Origin: Patiria miniata
Taxonomy: Eukaryota > Echinodermata > Asteroidea > Valvatida > Asterinidae
Length of the DNA: 64,000 nucleotides
Reading direction: 5' to 3'
Assembly (NCBI RefSeq): GCF_015706575.1
Contig: NW_024037058.1
Location: 16,575,547-16,639,546, forward strand
Part shown: piece by piece, positions 36,101 through 48,100 of the stretch
Layout: every line of letters starts with the position of its first letter
How positions within the stretch are numbered: the stretch's first letter is position 1
Program-made: the position numbers and the translations under genes
The notes under the pieces: model-generated
Database searches by the model: none
Told to the model about the DNA's origin: nothing
What the model saw: only the letters and a program-made list of their open reading frames with translations

Positions 36101-39100
36101 GCCTCTACATGTCACTAATTAACCCATTAGCACATGTATTACATTGTATTACATTGTGTTTATTCACTGGAGAATCAATAAAACCATTGAATACTTGGAA
36201 GGTTTTGGGCCCTACAGTGAGTAATGGGCAGGGCGGTTTTGGGTGCTACAGTAACTAAAGGGTTAATTTATGTTGGACATTCATGAAATATCTACCTTGC
36301 CAAAAAATATATGTCCCAGTGTGTGTTAGCATGAAGACGGTTCTGTCAGGGCTGAATTTCATGCCACTTCTTACCAAAAGTGAAAAATCCCTACTGAATT
36401 ATTGCAGAAAAAAATCTGTTCTAAGGATAGAGAATTTCATGTTTGCAAGGAATTATGGCATGTGCAGATGCATCTTTCTAAGGATTATGTATTTAAGTGG
36501 GGGTGACGTGGCTTGCCCAAGGACACAACATATGGCCAGCAGCTGGATTCGAACCCTGACCCTCTGATGAAAATTTCAAATCCAATTATAGAATTGATGA
36601 CCCCAATCATTTTTCTTTCTTGTGTGAAGTTTTTGTCGGATTCGGTTCAGTGGTTTTGAAACAAAGTCCATTAATGTAACGCCAGTCCACTTTGCACCAT
36701 TTGACATTATTCCCAAGAAACAGATGTGTCAATTCCCTGTGGGTATTGTGTGTTTTCTGTAACAGAATGCCATCGCGAACCATGAATCCAATGGCCTAGA
36801 TATCATCACGGCGCTCATACTGAACGACATCAACCCCCTCGGCAAGAACCGAATGGACCTGGTGCTAGAACTCAAGGTAAAATCACAGGGTTTTTTTTTC
36901 CACAAAAAAATCTTCATTTTGAGTTACTCCGAGAAGAGTTCTCTTTCATGGAAAGGCTGTCCTCGACTATTCACCAGTAACTCTAAAGTTTCAATTGCAA
37001 AGACATCATTTCAGTTGCACAAAGGAAAAAACTGAAATCAACTTCATGGTGTAAATTAAAGGGAATGAACAACATTTGCTTTTGCTGCAATTTTCAGAAA
37101 TAAATGGATTTGGAGGATTAGTATGTTATGGCAAATATTGTTATTATGTGACTTGTTTCACGTTTTGGGCTTGTAGATGCTGGAAAAAAAACCAAGAAAA
37201 TAAATCATGTTCTTGTAGTCTGGTTCCCTGACCCCTCTTAAGATGAAACGGAGCAATTTATAGACTTTGGGGAATTGTAAGGTGTGTAATCAATTGCAAA
37301 GAAAGTGCGGAACAACTCAATATGAAAAATTAGCCGTTTTTGAAAAAAAAAGTTTTTTCCCAACACTGGTCGACAGATCAGCTTTGGAAAAATACAATGA
37401 GTCTTTAATATGTCAGCATACCAGCAGCCAGGATTTTACAAGATGCTTTAGACTGTCATTCCCCAACAATCCAGCAAGGTATTTTATGATAATTTGAGTA
37501 TTTCGGGGTTTTTTATGTTTGCAAATGTTGTATCTTCCCTTTAAATACCTGTCAGTTTACGTAGAAGCTATTAACTAGAAAAGCTTTGTCACTCTTCTCT
37601 TTTGTCACCCTTCAACAACAAAAAAGATAAAGAGATACAGCAGAACATTGTTATTTGGAGCAAACTGTTTGCAAAGACTTCGAAGAAATTTAGCCTAAAA
37701 ACGTCACAACATTGCTATTTTCAGCAAACCTTTTAGAAAGACATTGAATTGATTATTCAAAGTCACACTTTCTAAATTGTATCCCCTGAACTTGAAATAG
37801 TTCCACAAAAAATTGTTTCCTCTCAATCCTTTTTATCCCTTCCCCAACTCGCCTTCTTTTGGTACTAGTAGAATCACAGGAAAGGGAATTTGTGTTTTTA
37901 TGATCCAAATGCCAAAAATCCAAGTCACTGATATTGATTTCTTTCATTTGTTTCTTAGAACAATGCTTCCAAGCTATTGCTGGCCATCATGGAGAGTAGA
38001 CATGACAGTGAGAATGCTGAGAGAATTCTACTCAACATGAGCCCTAAACAGTTGGTAAGCAGTTAAACACAACACAAAAGTTTTAAAGATGTACTGTCCA
38101 TATTGTTTTCAAGTTTCATACTGAACAATAGATTTTATTTACTTCTATTCTTCTTAAAAATGTTATAGTTATACAAAATTTAAGAGCATAAAAGATCAAT
38201 TTCAGTGGCGGTGATAGGAAGAAAAAGACGATAATGCCATTTTTTTTGCCCTATGTACATTCATAGTGGAGTTGTTTGGTTGAATCATGGTTGAATGGTG
38301 CACTTGCTTGGACTTTTCCTCGACTCGAATAAGAAGTGAACTTCTTTGTTGATGAGGCCGTTACATTAACCTTTATTCAGACTTTATAATTTAATGAAAA
38401 CACTGAACATTTTTCTCACGGTAAAATTTTGTTTGGATCTAAAATAAAACAGGAGGAAGTGTCCAGGAATTAGGCACAAAGTGTATTGTACATATGTAAA
38501 TGCAGCGCAGACCAGATTTCTAACACGGAGTTTTGTTCAGCCTATAGTCCAATTTTTTTCCCCATAGGCCAGTTTCATCTCTGTGTCCTCATCCAGGTAC
38601 TTTTACTGACATAATATTGCAGTAATCCGGGTACTTTTTGCAAAAGCATACAATATGCTGATTTATTTGAAGCCTCATATAAATATTCATGCAATTATTT
38701 TGACAGTTTCATATTTGAATGTTTGCAAACGGTGTCCATTACCTTCTAGTCAGTGATAGTTGGCAAAATGGAGAATTTTGTAAGTCCCACTGTAGTTTCA
38801 TATATCCATTCGTGTGTCTTTCTTAGCCTCCCGTGAGTAGCTCCCACTGTGCTAACTTTGTTGTTTCATTACCTTGAATATTGTTCATATCTCCCACCCC
38901 CTCCCCAATGCCCCACCCACCACCCCTAGGTGGATGTGATCAAGCAGGCCTACCAACAAGAAGACTTGGAGAGGGATGATGACGATGAACTGATTATTGA
39001 AGAAGACGATGAAGCCATCTCACCTAGGGAGGTCGGACATAACATCTACATCTTGGCCCATCAGGTCAGTCCATGCTAAGCGCAGAAAGAAATTTGCTTA

Positions 39101-42100
39101 GATAAACAGGTTTCCAGCCAAAATATCATGTGATGCATATTGCTGTGGAATAGTACTCTGCCGATTTTTGCTTACAGTACAAATTTGCTGAGCAGTATTG
39201 TCTGCTTAGGACCTAAACTGAAAAAAACTAGAAGCTTATTAGAATTTCATCTGATGCTTGCGACTTGTATCCTTTTTGTAATAGTCAAACAATCGATTGA
39301 AGAATTCCTTGCAACACAACAAGACTATTCTTGCAATTAAAATTTCAAGTTTGTCTTCGGGGAAAAATTAATATTATTGGCCATTTTTTGTGTGTTCTGT
39401 TCATAGCTTGCTCATCACAACAAGGAGTTGGCGTCCTTGTTGAAACCTACTGGCCCTAACTCAGAGTACACGGATAGGGCACTGGAATACTACTTCAAAC
39501 ATACCGCACAGATTGAGGTAAGACAATCATGCAATCTGACCCCTTACCCTCAACCCCTCCCCTTTCATGCCCCACCCATCCACACCCCTCACCCAGCCTC
39601 CCACACCCATCTCAATCTTAGAGCTCCCAGACATGACACTTGAATACAACTCAAAGAATACTGCACAGATTGAGGTAAGCTTGACTCCATATCCTTATCA
39701 CTCAGCTCCACCCTATCCCTACCAGCACGCCACCCCCACGCCCCACCCCCTGCCACGCCCCACCCCCACACCCCACGCCCCACCCCCACACCCCACGCCC
39801 CACCCCCATGCCCCACCCCCATGCCCCACCCCCATGCCCCCTCCTTTTCTCCATCACTTCCCCCCACTCAACCAATTTCTCCCCAACTCAAACCCCCCTA
39901 TTAAACACTCCTATTAAACCAACAATCTGAGATTTACCTTATTTCTACATTAAACAGTTCAATATCACACAAAGTGTACCATACATTTTGAATTTATCTT
40001 TCTAAACTCAAACAATAGCTTGATAAACATTGAAATTAGCAGATTATTTCTGAGATCCTGTATGGGCTAAAAAAGTACGCGCAACTGGTCTTACTCTGAG
40101 TGTGTACAAAGCCATAGTATCTTCGTGTGAGCAACAGGCGTTGGAGTTGAAATTTGTTCAACTTTGACACAACGATGTGACAGTCAGTGAATCAGCGAAC
40201 TCGCAGTGCGAATACTTGTCGTGATGTCATAAATATGCATTCACTTTTGCATCCAGTATGAAATGCAGTAAAGTCTACTTGTCCTGCCAATAAAGCAGCA
40301 CCATGATAAAAGCACTGTTTTTGACACTAATGGACCCAAGATGCAAGATTTTAAGAAGGTGATGGAAGTGTAAGTATGAATCTTGTTCCTGACCACAGAT
40401 TGTGAGGCAGGATCGGACCATGGAGCAGATTGTCTTCCCCGTGCCCCAGCTCTGTGAGTACCTGACGGCCGAGACCAAAATCAAGGTCTTCACGAAGGCC
40501 GAGAGGGACGACCAGGGCAGCAAAGTGGCCGACTTCTTTGAGAAGACCGAGGATATGTTCATGGAGATGAAGTGGCAGAAAAAACTCAGAGGTCAGTCGC
40601 TTGGTCTGCCTGTCTATCTGGCTGTTGGCTAATCATTCTAAGGGACGGTTGTGTTAACTTTTGCAATTAATAATCGGTGAAGGATTTCACTTGACATTTA
40701 AAGATGGTAGTAAGGTTAAAATACATAGCATAATGGAAAAAATCTAAATACTGGACCTGTGTGGTCAAACAACAGAGGTGATTGTTTTTTATTTCTTTTC
40801 TTCTATAATTATTTTTCAGTTGTCATAAATATGATAGTTAATGAAAAATGTAGAAACATATTTGAGCAAGTCCAGGAATTCGTGCACGCTATGTCCCATA
40901 CATAACAAAAGTTAAACCCTCTAAGATATTCATGGATTTCAGTGCTTTATTCTTCTGTTGGGCACCTGCAAGGAGAATACCCTCAAGAATGTTTTTTGTT
41001 TTTAGTCTTTGCGATGATTATGTAATTAAAGAAAACATGGTTATGTATGGGACAAAAAGGGAACCTTTTCTTGGACTTATCCATTAACATATTTCCACAT
41101 TCAACCCATTAGCATTTGTGTTACACTGGAATACATTGTTCAGTTATCTATCCAGATAAATCCACAAAAACCATAAAGTGCTTGGGCAGTTTGGGGCGGT
41201 ATAACAAGTAATTGGTAGTGCGTTTTAGGGGATAACTTCTTGAATAAATGGACTAGGGTGAGACAGAATGATCTGGCCCCAAATTTAAGAAAATATTAAA
41301 TATTTGTAGCAATTATCAAAACAAGTGCAAAATGAGATATTTTATGGGCTGGTATTTTGGACACATTTGGTGAAAGTATCATGTATATCCATTGTACCAT
41401 TTTGAAGAAAAATTGCTAGCAAAGAACACACGCTAAAAAACACTCTGACCACGGTTCCATGGTTCAACAAATTGATGGAAATCACGTACTGATGTGAAGC
41501 AGTGTAATAACAAATAAAAACCTAGTCATGGTGACTGACTCAGTTGAAGTTATTGACACATTTAAAAAAGGAAAAACCAATTCCGTGTGCAGACTGGAAA
41601 ATGAACCATTTCAATAAAAATGGCATAACTCCTCACCACAGCCACTAATTTGAAACACTCAAAATTCCTGCAGAAGACAAGGTAATAACCATTCATATGA
41701 AACCAGTGTTCTAGCCAGGGTCAAATAGCGCTAGCACCCGCTCGCTTTCGGAAATAAGCGCTACGCTTAAATCGCGCCGCTACGCTACCGCTACGCTATA
41801 AATTTTGGTTGCGAAAAAAAAATATCTGCCGTTTGTTCGTATACAAGCGCAGCGACTTTGAGCATTGCGCACTGGCCGTACGACACAGCGAAAAATGAAC
41901 AACGATCCCACCGCACGTACCCCGTACGGTACCCCTACCGTGATGCTGCGCCACACGCATTCGCTATGAAAGCAATAAGCACGTGCTGTTTTGTGCTGCG
42001 TAGATACAGCGCTCCGTACGGACGTACTTGCAACAAAGCAAGTTTTTTAGCGCTCCACGAATGCGTTGCTTTCTCAAATGCTGAGGGGAAATTTGGTCGC

Positions 42101-45100
42101 GTAGTTCGCCGGCGTAGCCGGTGTGGGCTGGCGCTAGCCCGCACCCGCACGCCGGGGCCGGCCGCGGCCGGGATAGGAAGCAATTCCCGGTGATTATTTC
42201 TCATCGTCATTATCTACAATTATATTTTTTAACATAACAAAAATGAGATTTCTCCCACACATTGTGTTGTAGCATATTGAAATTGCAATCGCCGACGACT
42301 TTTTCTGTCTGAGACCTCCATGGTTTTACAATTTCTCTCCCTGCTGGTTTTATTTACAAATTTAAAATCGGAACTACTGCTACTACGGCAACGCTACACA
42401 ACACAAGGCTTCTTGAAATATGTTCATGCGATTTGTTCTCGCACTTAATATTGACAAAGTAAATCCCAATTTGTTATAAAACATTGAGGAATTACTAAAA
42501 ATGGTTAAACATCAGAAAGCATCGATCTTGGAACAATTTATACATTGTAAACATAATCTAAAATTTGAAAACAGAAGAAACTTTACAGGAGCAAGAGTAT
42601 CAATCTTTGAAACAAATAAAACAAAATTTCTTATAATTGTAAACACTTCTGCTAAAAAACAAATCAGGGGAAAGTGGCAGGGAATCGCCTCAGATTGCAC
42701 CACAGAGCATCTAGAGTCCAAAATTTTTCAGGGCCCTTAAGCGGGCCCCGGACCCCACGCCGTAAGGGCTTCGCGCTCCGCGCTCGCATTAGTCGTCGAA
42801 CCAAAATTACCCCTACGCTATAATTTCACCCTGGCTAGAACCCTGTAAGAAACACTCGGTTTTTTCTCAATATACTCTATTTGCCAAAAGAAAATGGTGA
42901 ACTTGGGTCCAGATCATTCTGACTCACCCTGTAAATGAACAGGAACATGTAGATGGTGTTTTGTGACCACACGTGAGAGCTCCGCTAGAGAGCCATATTG
43001 CAAGCACACACTGGGCATGGGTGCATGGCGCAAAGTATGCATGCTTAGTTCTATTAGTGGCATGGCTGGCATGGTTGGCTTGTGCGTAAAGCGCTCACCT
43101 CTCACCAAGGTGACCACGGTTCGAATCCTGGCCGCGGATCGCATGTGAGTAGAGTTGTGCGTTGGTTCTCTCCTGTGCCACGTGGGTTTTTCTCCGGGCC
43201 CTCCGGTTTTCCTCCCTCCGGAAAAATCAAACACTTTCGATCTCGGGCTGTGCTCCGTGGTCATATATGGGTCGATGTGGCCGGCAGCCATAGGCGCCTT
43301 TACGTGCCAGCAGCCCGACCACGTTGTAGCCGCGTCCTTCGCAATTCAGTATACCAGCTGCGAGTAAGGATGATTAGCCTCCCAAATTATTATTATTATT
43401 ATTATTATTATTCTAAAAAGTGATGGGCATTCGGCATCAATGTATTGGCGTCCCACCTATCTCGCTTTGTAACCGATTAAGGGAGTACTTGTGCACAAAA
43501 TCTATTATTATATATATATTTTTTTTTTTGGTCGTGCACAGCCCAGCCCATCCTGTTCCTAGCAAGCAGCAACATGAGCAAGTGGAGTCTGGTTTGTTTC
43601 AACTTAGCACTCATCGTTAACTTGTTGGTGGCCTTCTTCTATCCATTTGACGTCAGAACAACAGGTGAGATGCAAGCTACTGTTGTTTGTATTCAATTCT
43701 ATTTTAATCCGTTTCATTTACAGGTAGTTTATTCCTCTGTCAGTATAAGTCTTTTAGCTGCTGCTCCTTAAAAATAAAGGAGCAAAAATTATAAATTTAT
43801 CATCAAGTGGCTTGGTGAGCAGAGATTTTACCAATGAGCGCTCAAAACATTTGTAAACCCAGTCATGTCCTCGTCTAGAAAAAAGAGGGAATAGAGGCCT
43901 TCACAAATTGAAAACACTATCTTGTGATAGAGTCCTTATCACCTGTTTTTCTGTATGTGGCCGTCATCAGAATTCTAGTGCATCATGTTGAAATATCAGC
44001 TACAGTGTTTTGAAAATTTCGGGCAGTTTTGACGAGTAACGGCCAAGCTCTTTAGGGCACATTGAGGACTATAGACTCTTTGCATTCAGGGGCAATCTGT
44101 AGGGTGTTTTTTTGTTATATTCAAATCAGTAACAATAAATAAACAACAGGGTCTACTTGCGCATATCTCTGTGGAACAGAAGCACGCACCTTAAACGCGG
44201 CCACAATGTGAATGATCTAGTGGGGTAAACAACATGCTGTTTCGTAGAGAAAAAAAAATTATGAAAAGCCTCCAGCTTTGCTTGGTTCTTTAGCTTCAGA
44301 AGATTTTTAGGCCTCTGAATTGGGTGACTGAGGCTCAGCATGGGTCTGTGTTCCGCTTCAGGAACATCAAATCATATCTTATGAGGCTAAAATTTAGAAT
44401 TGTTCCATCTGGTTTCGGCATCAGAGGTTTCTGGGTACTCTGATAACAAGAGATAATTGAAGCAAAGACGGAAATGAGGCTTTGAAAACCTTAGTGTCGT
44501 TGCGCTCATTGCTGATTAACTAACAGCCCATGTCTCTCCCCATGACCCTTATCCTTTGACATTTGTCCCCTACCAGAGCTAGACCATGGCCTGTCCATGC
44601 TAGTCTGGTTACTGATGGCCGCGTCGTTGGCAGCCATCGTGACGTTACGTCGGCCGTCGGGAATACGACCGCTCGTCTTCGCCACCATCCTCAGAATGAT
44701 ATTCTCCATCGGCGTGGAGCCTACGCTTCTCTTCCTTGCTGTGACCACAGTGAGTTGTAGTAAAATCCAGAGGCACTGTATTAATACCTCGGCTTAGTAT
44801 CTGCAGACCTGGGCCAGACAGTTACAATTTCAGATGGGGGGGGGGCACCTGCCCCCAAGGGCCCCCTCCTCTCACCTGGCTATGCCACTGGCTGGCGCTT
44901 CCCCATTTAGTCAAACACTTTGTTCAAGGGGCGCTAGTCAGATGCCATAAACATGTATAAGCCATACAGCCAGGGATCTCACCCTAAGTCACTATGCTAG
45001 CAACATTAGCAATGCTTCAAACCTGGGAAATAGCAAACGGAGATCACTCAGAGAGGATGCGGCTTTTTTCTTCAAATGAACAAAAATTTCTGAAAGTTAG

Positions 45101-48100
45101 ATTGATTTTTTTTTCCATGCTAAAATGGAAAGTTTATAGCCTTGTTTAACCTGTCCCTCTTTTTTTTCTTTTCCAGATTTTCACCAAATGCATATTCATC
45201 CTGAGCTTCCTGGGTAACTGCGGCCTGTTGTACAAAGGAGTGAGGGGGATATTCACTGACATGGAGGTCCTGTACCACATCCTGTATCTCATCATCTGCT
45301 TCCTGGGACTCTTCGTCCACGAGTTCTTCTACAGTCTGCTGGTAAGACCAAGCTTAAATTTTATAAGATTTCTTTTGAATCACAAGTCTGTCACAAGTCT
45401 GTCACAAGTCTGTCACAAGTCTGTCACAAGTCTGTCACAAGTCCATCACAAGTCCATCACAAGTCCATCACAAGTCCATCACAAGTCCATCACAAGTCCA
45501 TCACAAGTCAATCCCAAGTCCATTACAAGTCCATCACAAGTCTGTCACAAGTCCATCACAAGTTCATCACAAGTCCATCACAAGTTCATCACAAGTCCAT
45601 CACAAGTCCATTACAAGTCTGTCACAAGTCCGTCACAAGTCAATCCCAAGTCCATCACAAGTCAATCCCAAGTCCATCACAAGTCCGTCACAAGTGTCAC
45701 AAGTCCATCACAAGTCAATCCCAAGTCCATCACAAGTCCATCACAAGTCCGTCACAAGTCTGTCACAAGTCCATCACAAGTCAATCACAAGTCCATCACA
45801 AGTCTGTCACAAGTCCATCACAAGTCACCTAGTTTCAGGTCAAGTCACAAGTTATTGAAATGAACTGTGACAAAGGCCTTCCTTTGTTATTGTTCATCCA
45901 CTGGGTTTGTGACAGACTTGTGACTTACTTGTGACAGGGCTTGTGAAAGGATTTGTGATGTACTTGACTACAACACTGGTTTTGACTGGAAAAATAGGGA
46001 TAGCTAAGTTGGAATGTCACCAGAAGACTTGAGGTCAGAGGCTTAAATTCTGTCCAGTCAATTTCAATCAAAGTGGTATTGAAGTAGTGAGCTTTTTAGC
46101 CCTATCTGTTATCGTTTCAGTAGTCGTACAACCTAGCTAGCCAGACATATATTTCTTTAACACTAAACCCCAAGTCTTTCGTAATCCACTCGGAGGTCAG
46201 ACGTCAATCACAAGTTGGGATGAACCTGTACATGGGACATGTCCCCATTTTGTTTAAGTGCAAACAATATGGCATTGATCAAATTTGGTTTTGCCCTTCA
46301 GTGACGTTTAAACACTGTATACTCAGTGTGTTACCTCCCGAGTGAAAGTTGGAAAATATCACTCGGGTGGGACTCGAACCCACGACCTCCTGCTTTCTAG
46401 TGCAGATGTCTTACCACTCGACCACTGAGCTAACGGGATCGGTTGGCTGGTTCGAATCTGATGTACATAGCAGCGGGTACCGCATAAACTATTATAAGAT
46501 GGAATTTTTGCGTCGGGGTGATATAAATCAAATATATCACCCTGACGCAAACATTCCATCTTATAATATGGCATTGGTTTCTTGCTCAGCCAGAGATTTG
46601 GTTGGGTTTAGTAAGAGTTGTAGCCAAAATGGCAAGGGTGTTATGGTTAAAGGATTTATGAAGCTTTACCACCCTCCTACACTTGAAGATAGAAACCTAA
46701 TTGTAAATGAAAAATTGACATTTTCATCATGACTTCTCCCTTACCAGTTGTTGGACGTGGTGTACCAAGAGGATACGTTAATCAACGTGATTCACTCAGT
46801 AACGCGCAACTGGCGTTCCATTGCCTTCACCGCACTGCTAGCCCTGATTCTGGTCTACCTCTTCTCCATCGTGGGCTATCTCTTCCTTCAGGATGACTTC
46901 GTGTACGAGGTCAACCCTCTCAGACCGGCCATAGCCACAGCCACAGCCACAAACAAGACAGGTGAGTTTGCAGCTTGGGTTGAGGTTAGGTTAGGTGAGA
47001 TGAGGTGAGGTGAGTTTACAGCTTGTTTTGAGGTTAGGTGAGGTGAGTTTGCAGCTTTTTTGAGGTAAGGTGAGTTTGTGGCTTGTGGTGAGGTGAGGTG
47101 AATTTGTGGGTTGTGCTGAGGTGAGGTGAGTTTGTGGCTTGTGTTGAGGTGAGGTGAGTTTGTGGCTTGTGTTGAGGTGAGATGAGTTTGTGGGTTGTGC
47201 TGAGGTGAGGTGAGTTTGGGGCTTGTGTTGAGGTGAGGTGAGTTTGTGGTTTTTGCTGAGGTGAGGTGAGGTGAGTTTGTGGGTCGTGCTGAGGTGAGGC
47301 GAGGTAAGTTTGTGGTTTGTGCTGAGGTGAGGTGAGGTGAGGTGAGTTTGTGGGTTGTGCTGAGGTGAGGTGAGTTTGTGGTTTGTGCTGAGGTGAGGTG
47401 AGTTTGTGGGTTGTGGTGAGGTGAGGTGAGTTTGTGGGTTGTGCTGAGGTGAGGTAAGGTGAGTTTTCAGCTTGTCTTGAGGTCAGGTCAGGTGAGGTGA
47501 GTTGTGGATTGTACTGAGGTGAGATGATGGGCTTTTGTGGTTTGCATTTGGGTAAGGTGAGGTCAATTTGCTTTGCGGAATGTATTCAGGTTAGGTGAGG
47601 TGAGTTTGGGGATTGTGGAAAGATGAGGCGATGTTAAGGTGAATTTGCTGCTTGTGTTGAGGTGAGTTTGCGGCTTGTGTTGAGGTAAGGTGAGTTTTCA
47701 GCTTGTGTTGAGGTAAGGTGAGTTTTCAGCTTGTGTTGAGGAGAAGTGAGGTGGTTTACAGATTGATTTGAGATGCAGTGAGTTACTGAGCTTGAGTTGA
47801 GGTGAGGTAAGGTGAATTTGCGAAGTGAGTTGAGGTCAGTTTAGGTGAGGTAATTTGCTACATGTACTTGTGTTTAGTGACAAGAGTTTGACAAGATACA
47901 ACCAATAAGCTGCTATTATTTTCAAATTTACTGTCAAATCAGTTGTAATAACAACATGGTCAAAACCTCAGACAACAAATCCTTATGATTCCCCTCACCA
48001 ACAGGTACGTCACCACCTATGCCATTGCCACCAGAATCTTGTCCAGCAGGTCTTGAAATGGAAGACTGTCTGAAAAACAACCTCAGCCACTTGCAAGCAA

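Noticed and set aside
41858-42193. GC-rich 111-codon frame as a transposase remnant
   Set aside because: It contains no hAT motif that I can recognise, and the composition comes from a CpG-rich block of the element.
43082-43423. 113-codon frame reading through to a run of tyrosines
   Set aside because: It lies entirely inside a SINE and its ATT tail.
46357-46440. A possible tRNA-Ser or tRNA-Leu gene on the minus strand
   Set aside because: The ends do not pair and the sequence resembles SINE heads nearby. Kept as a repeat.
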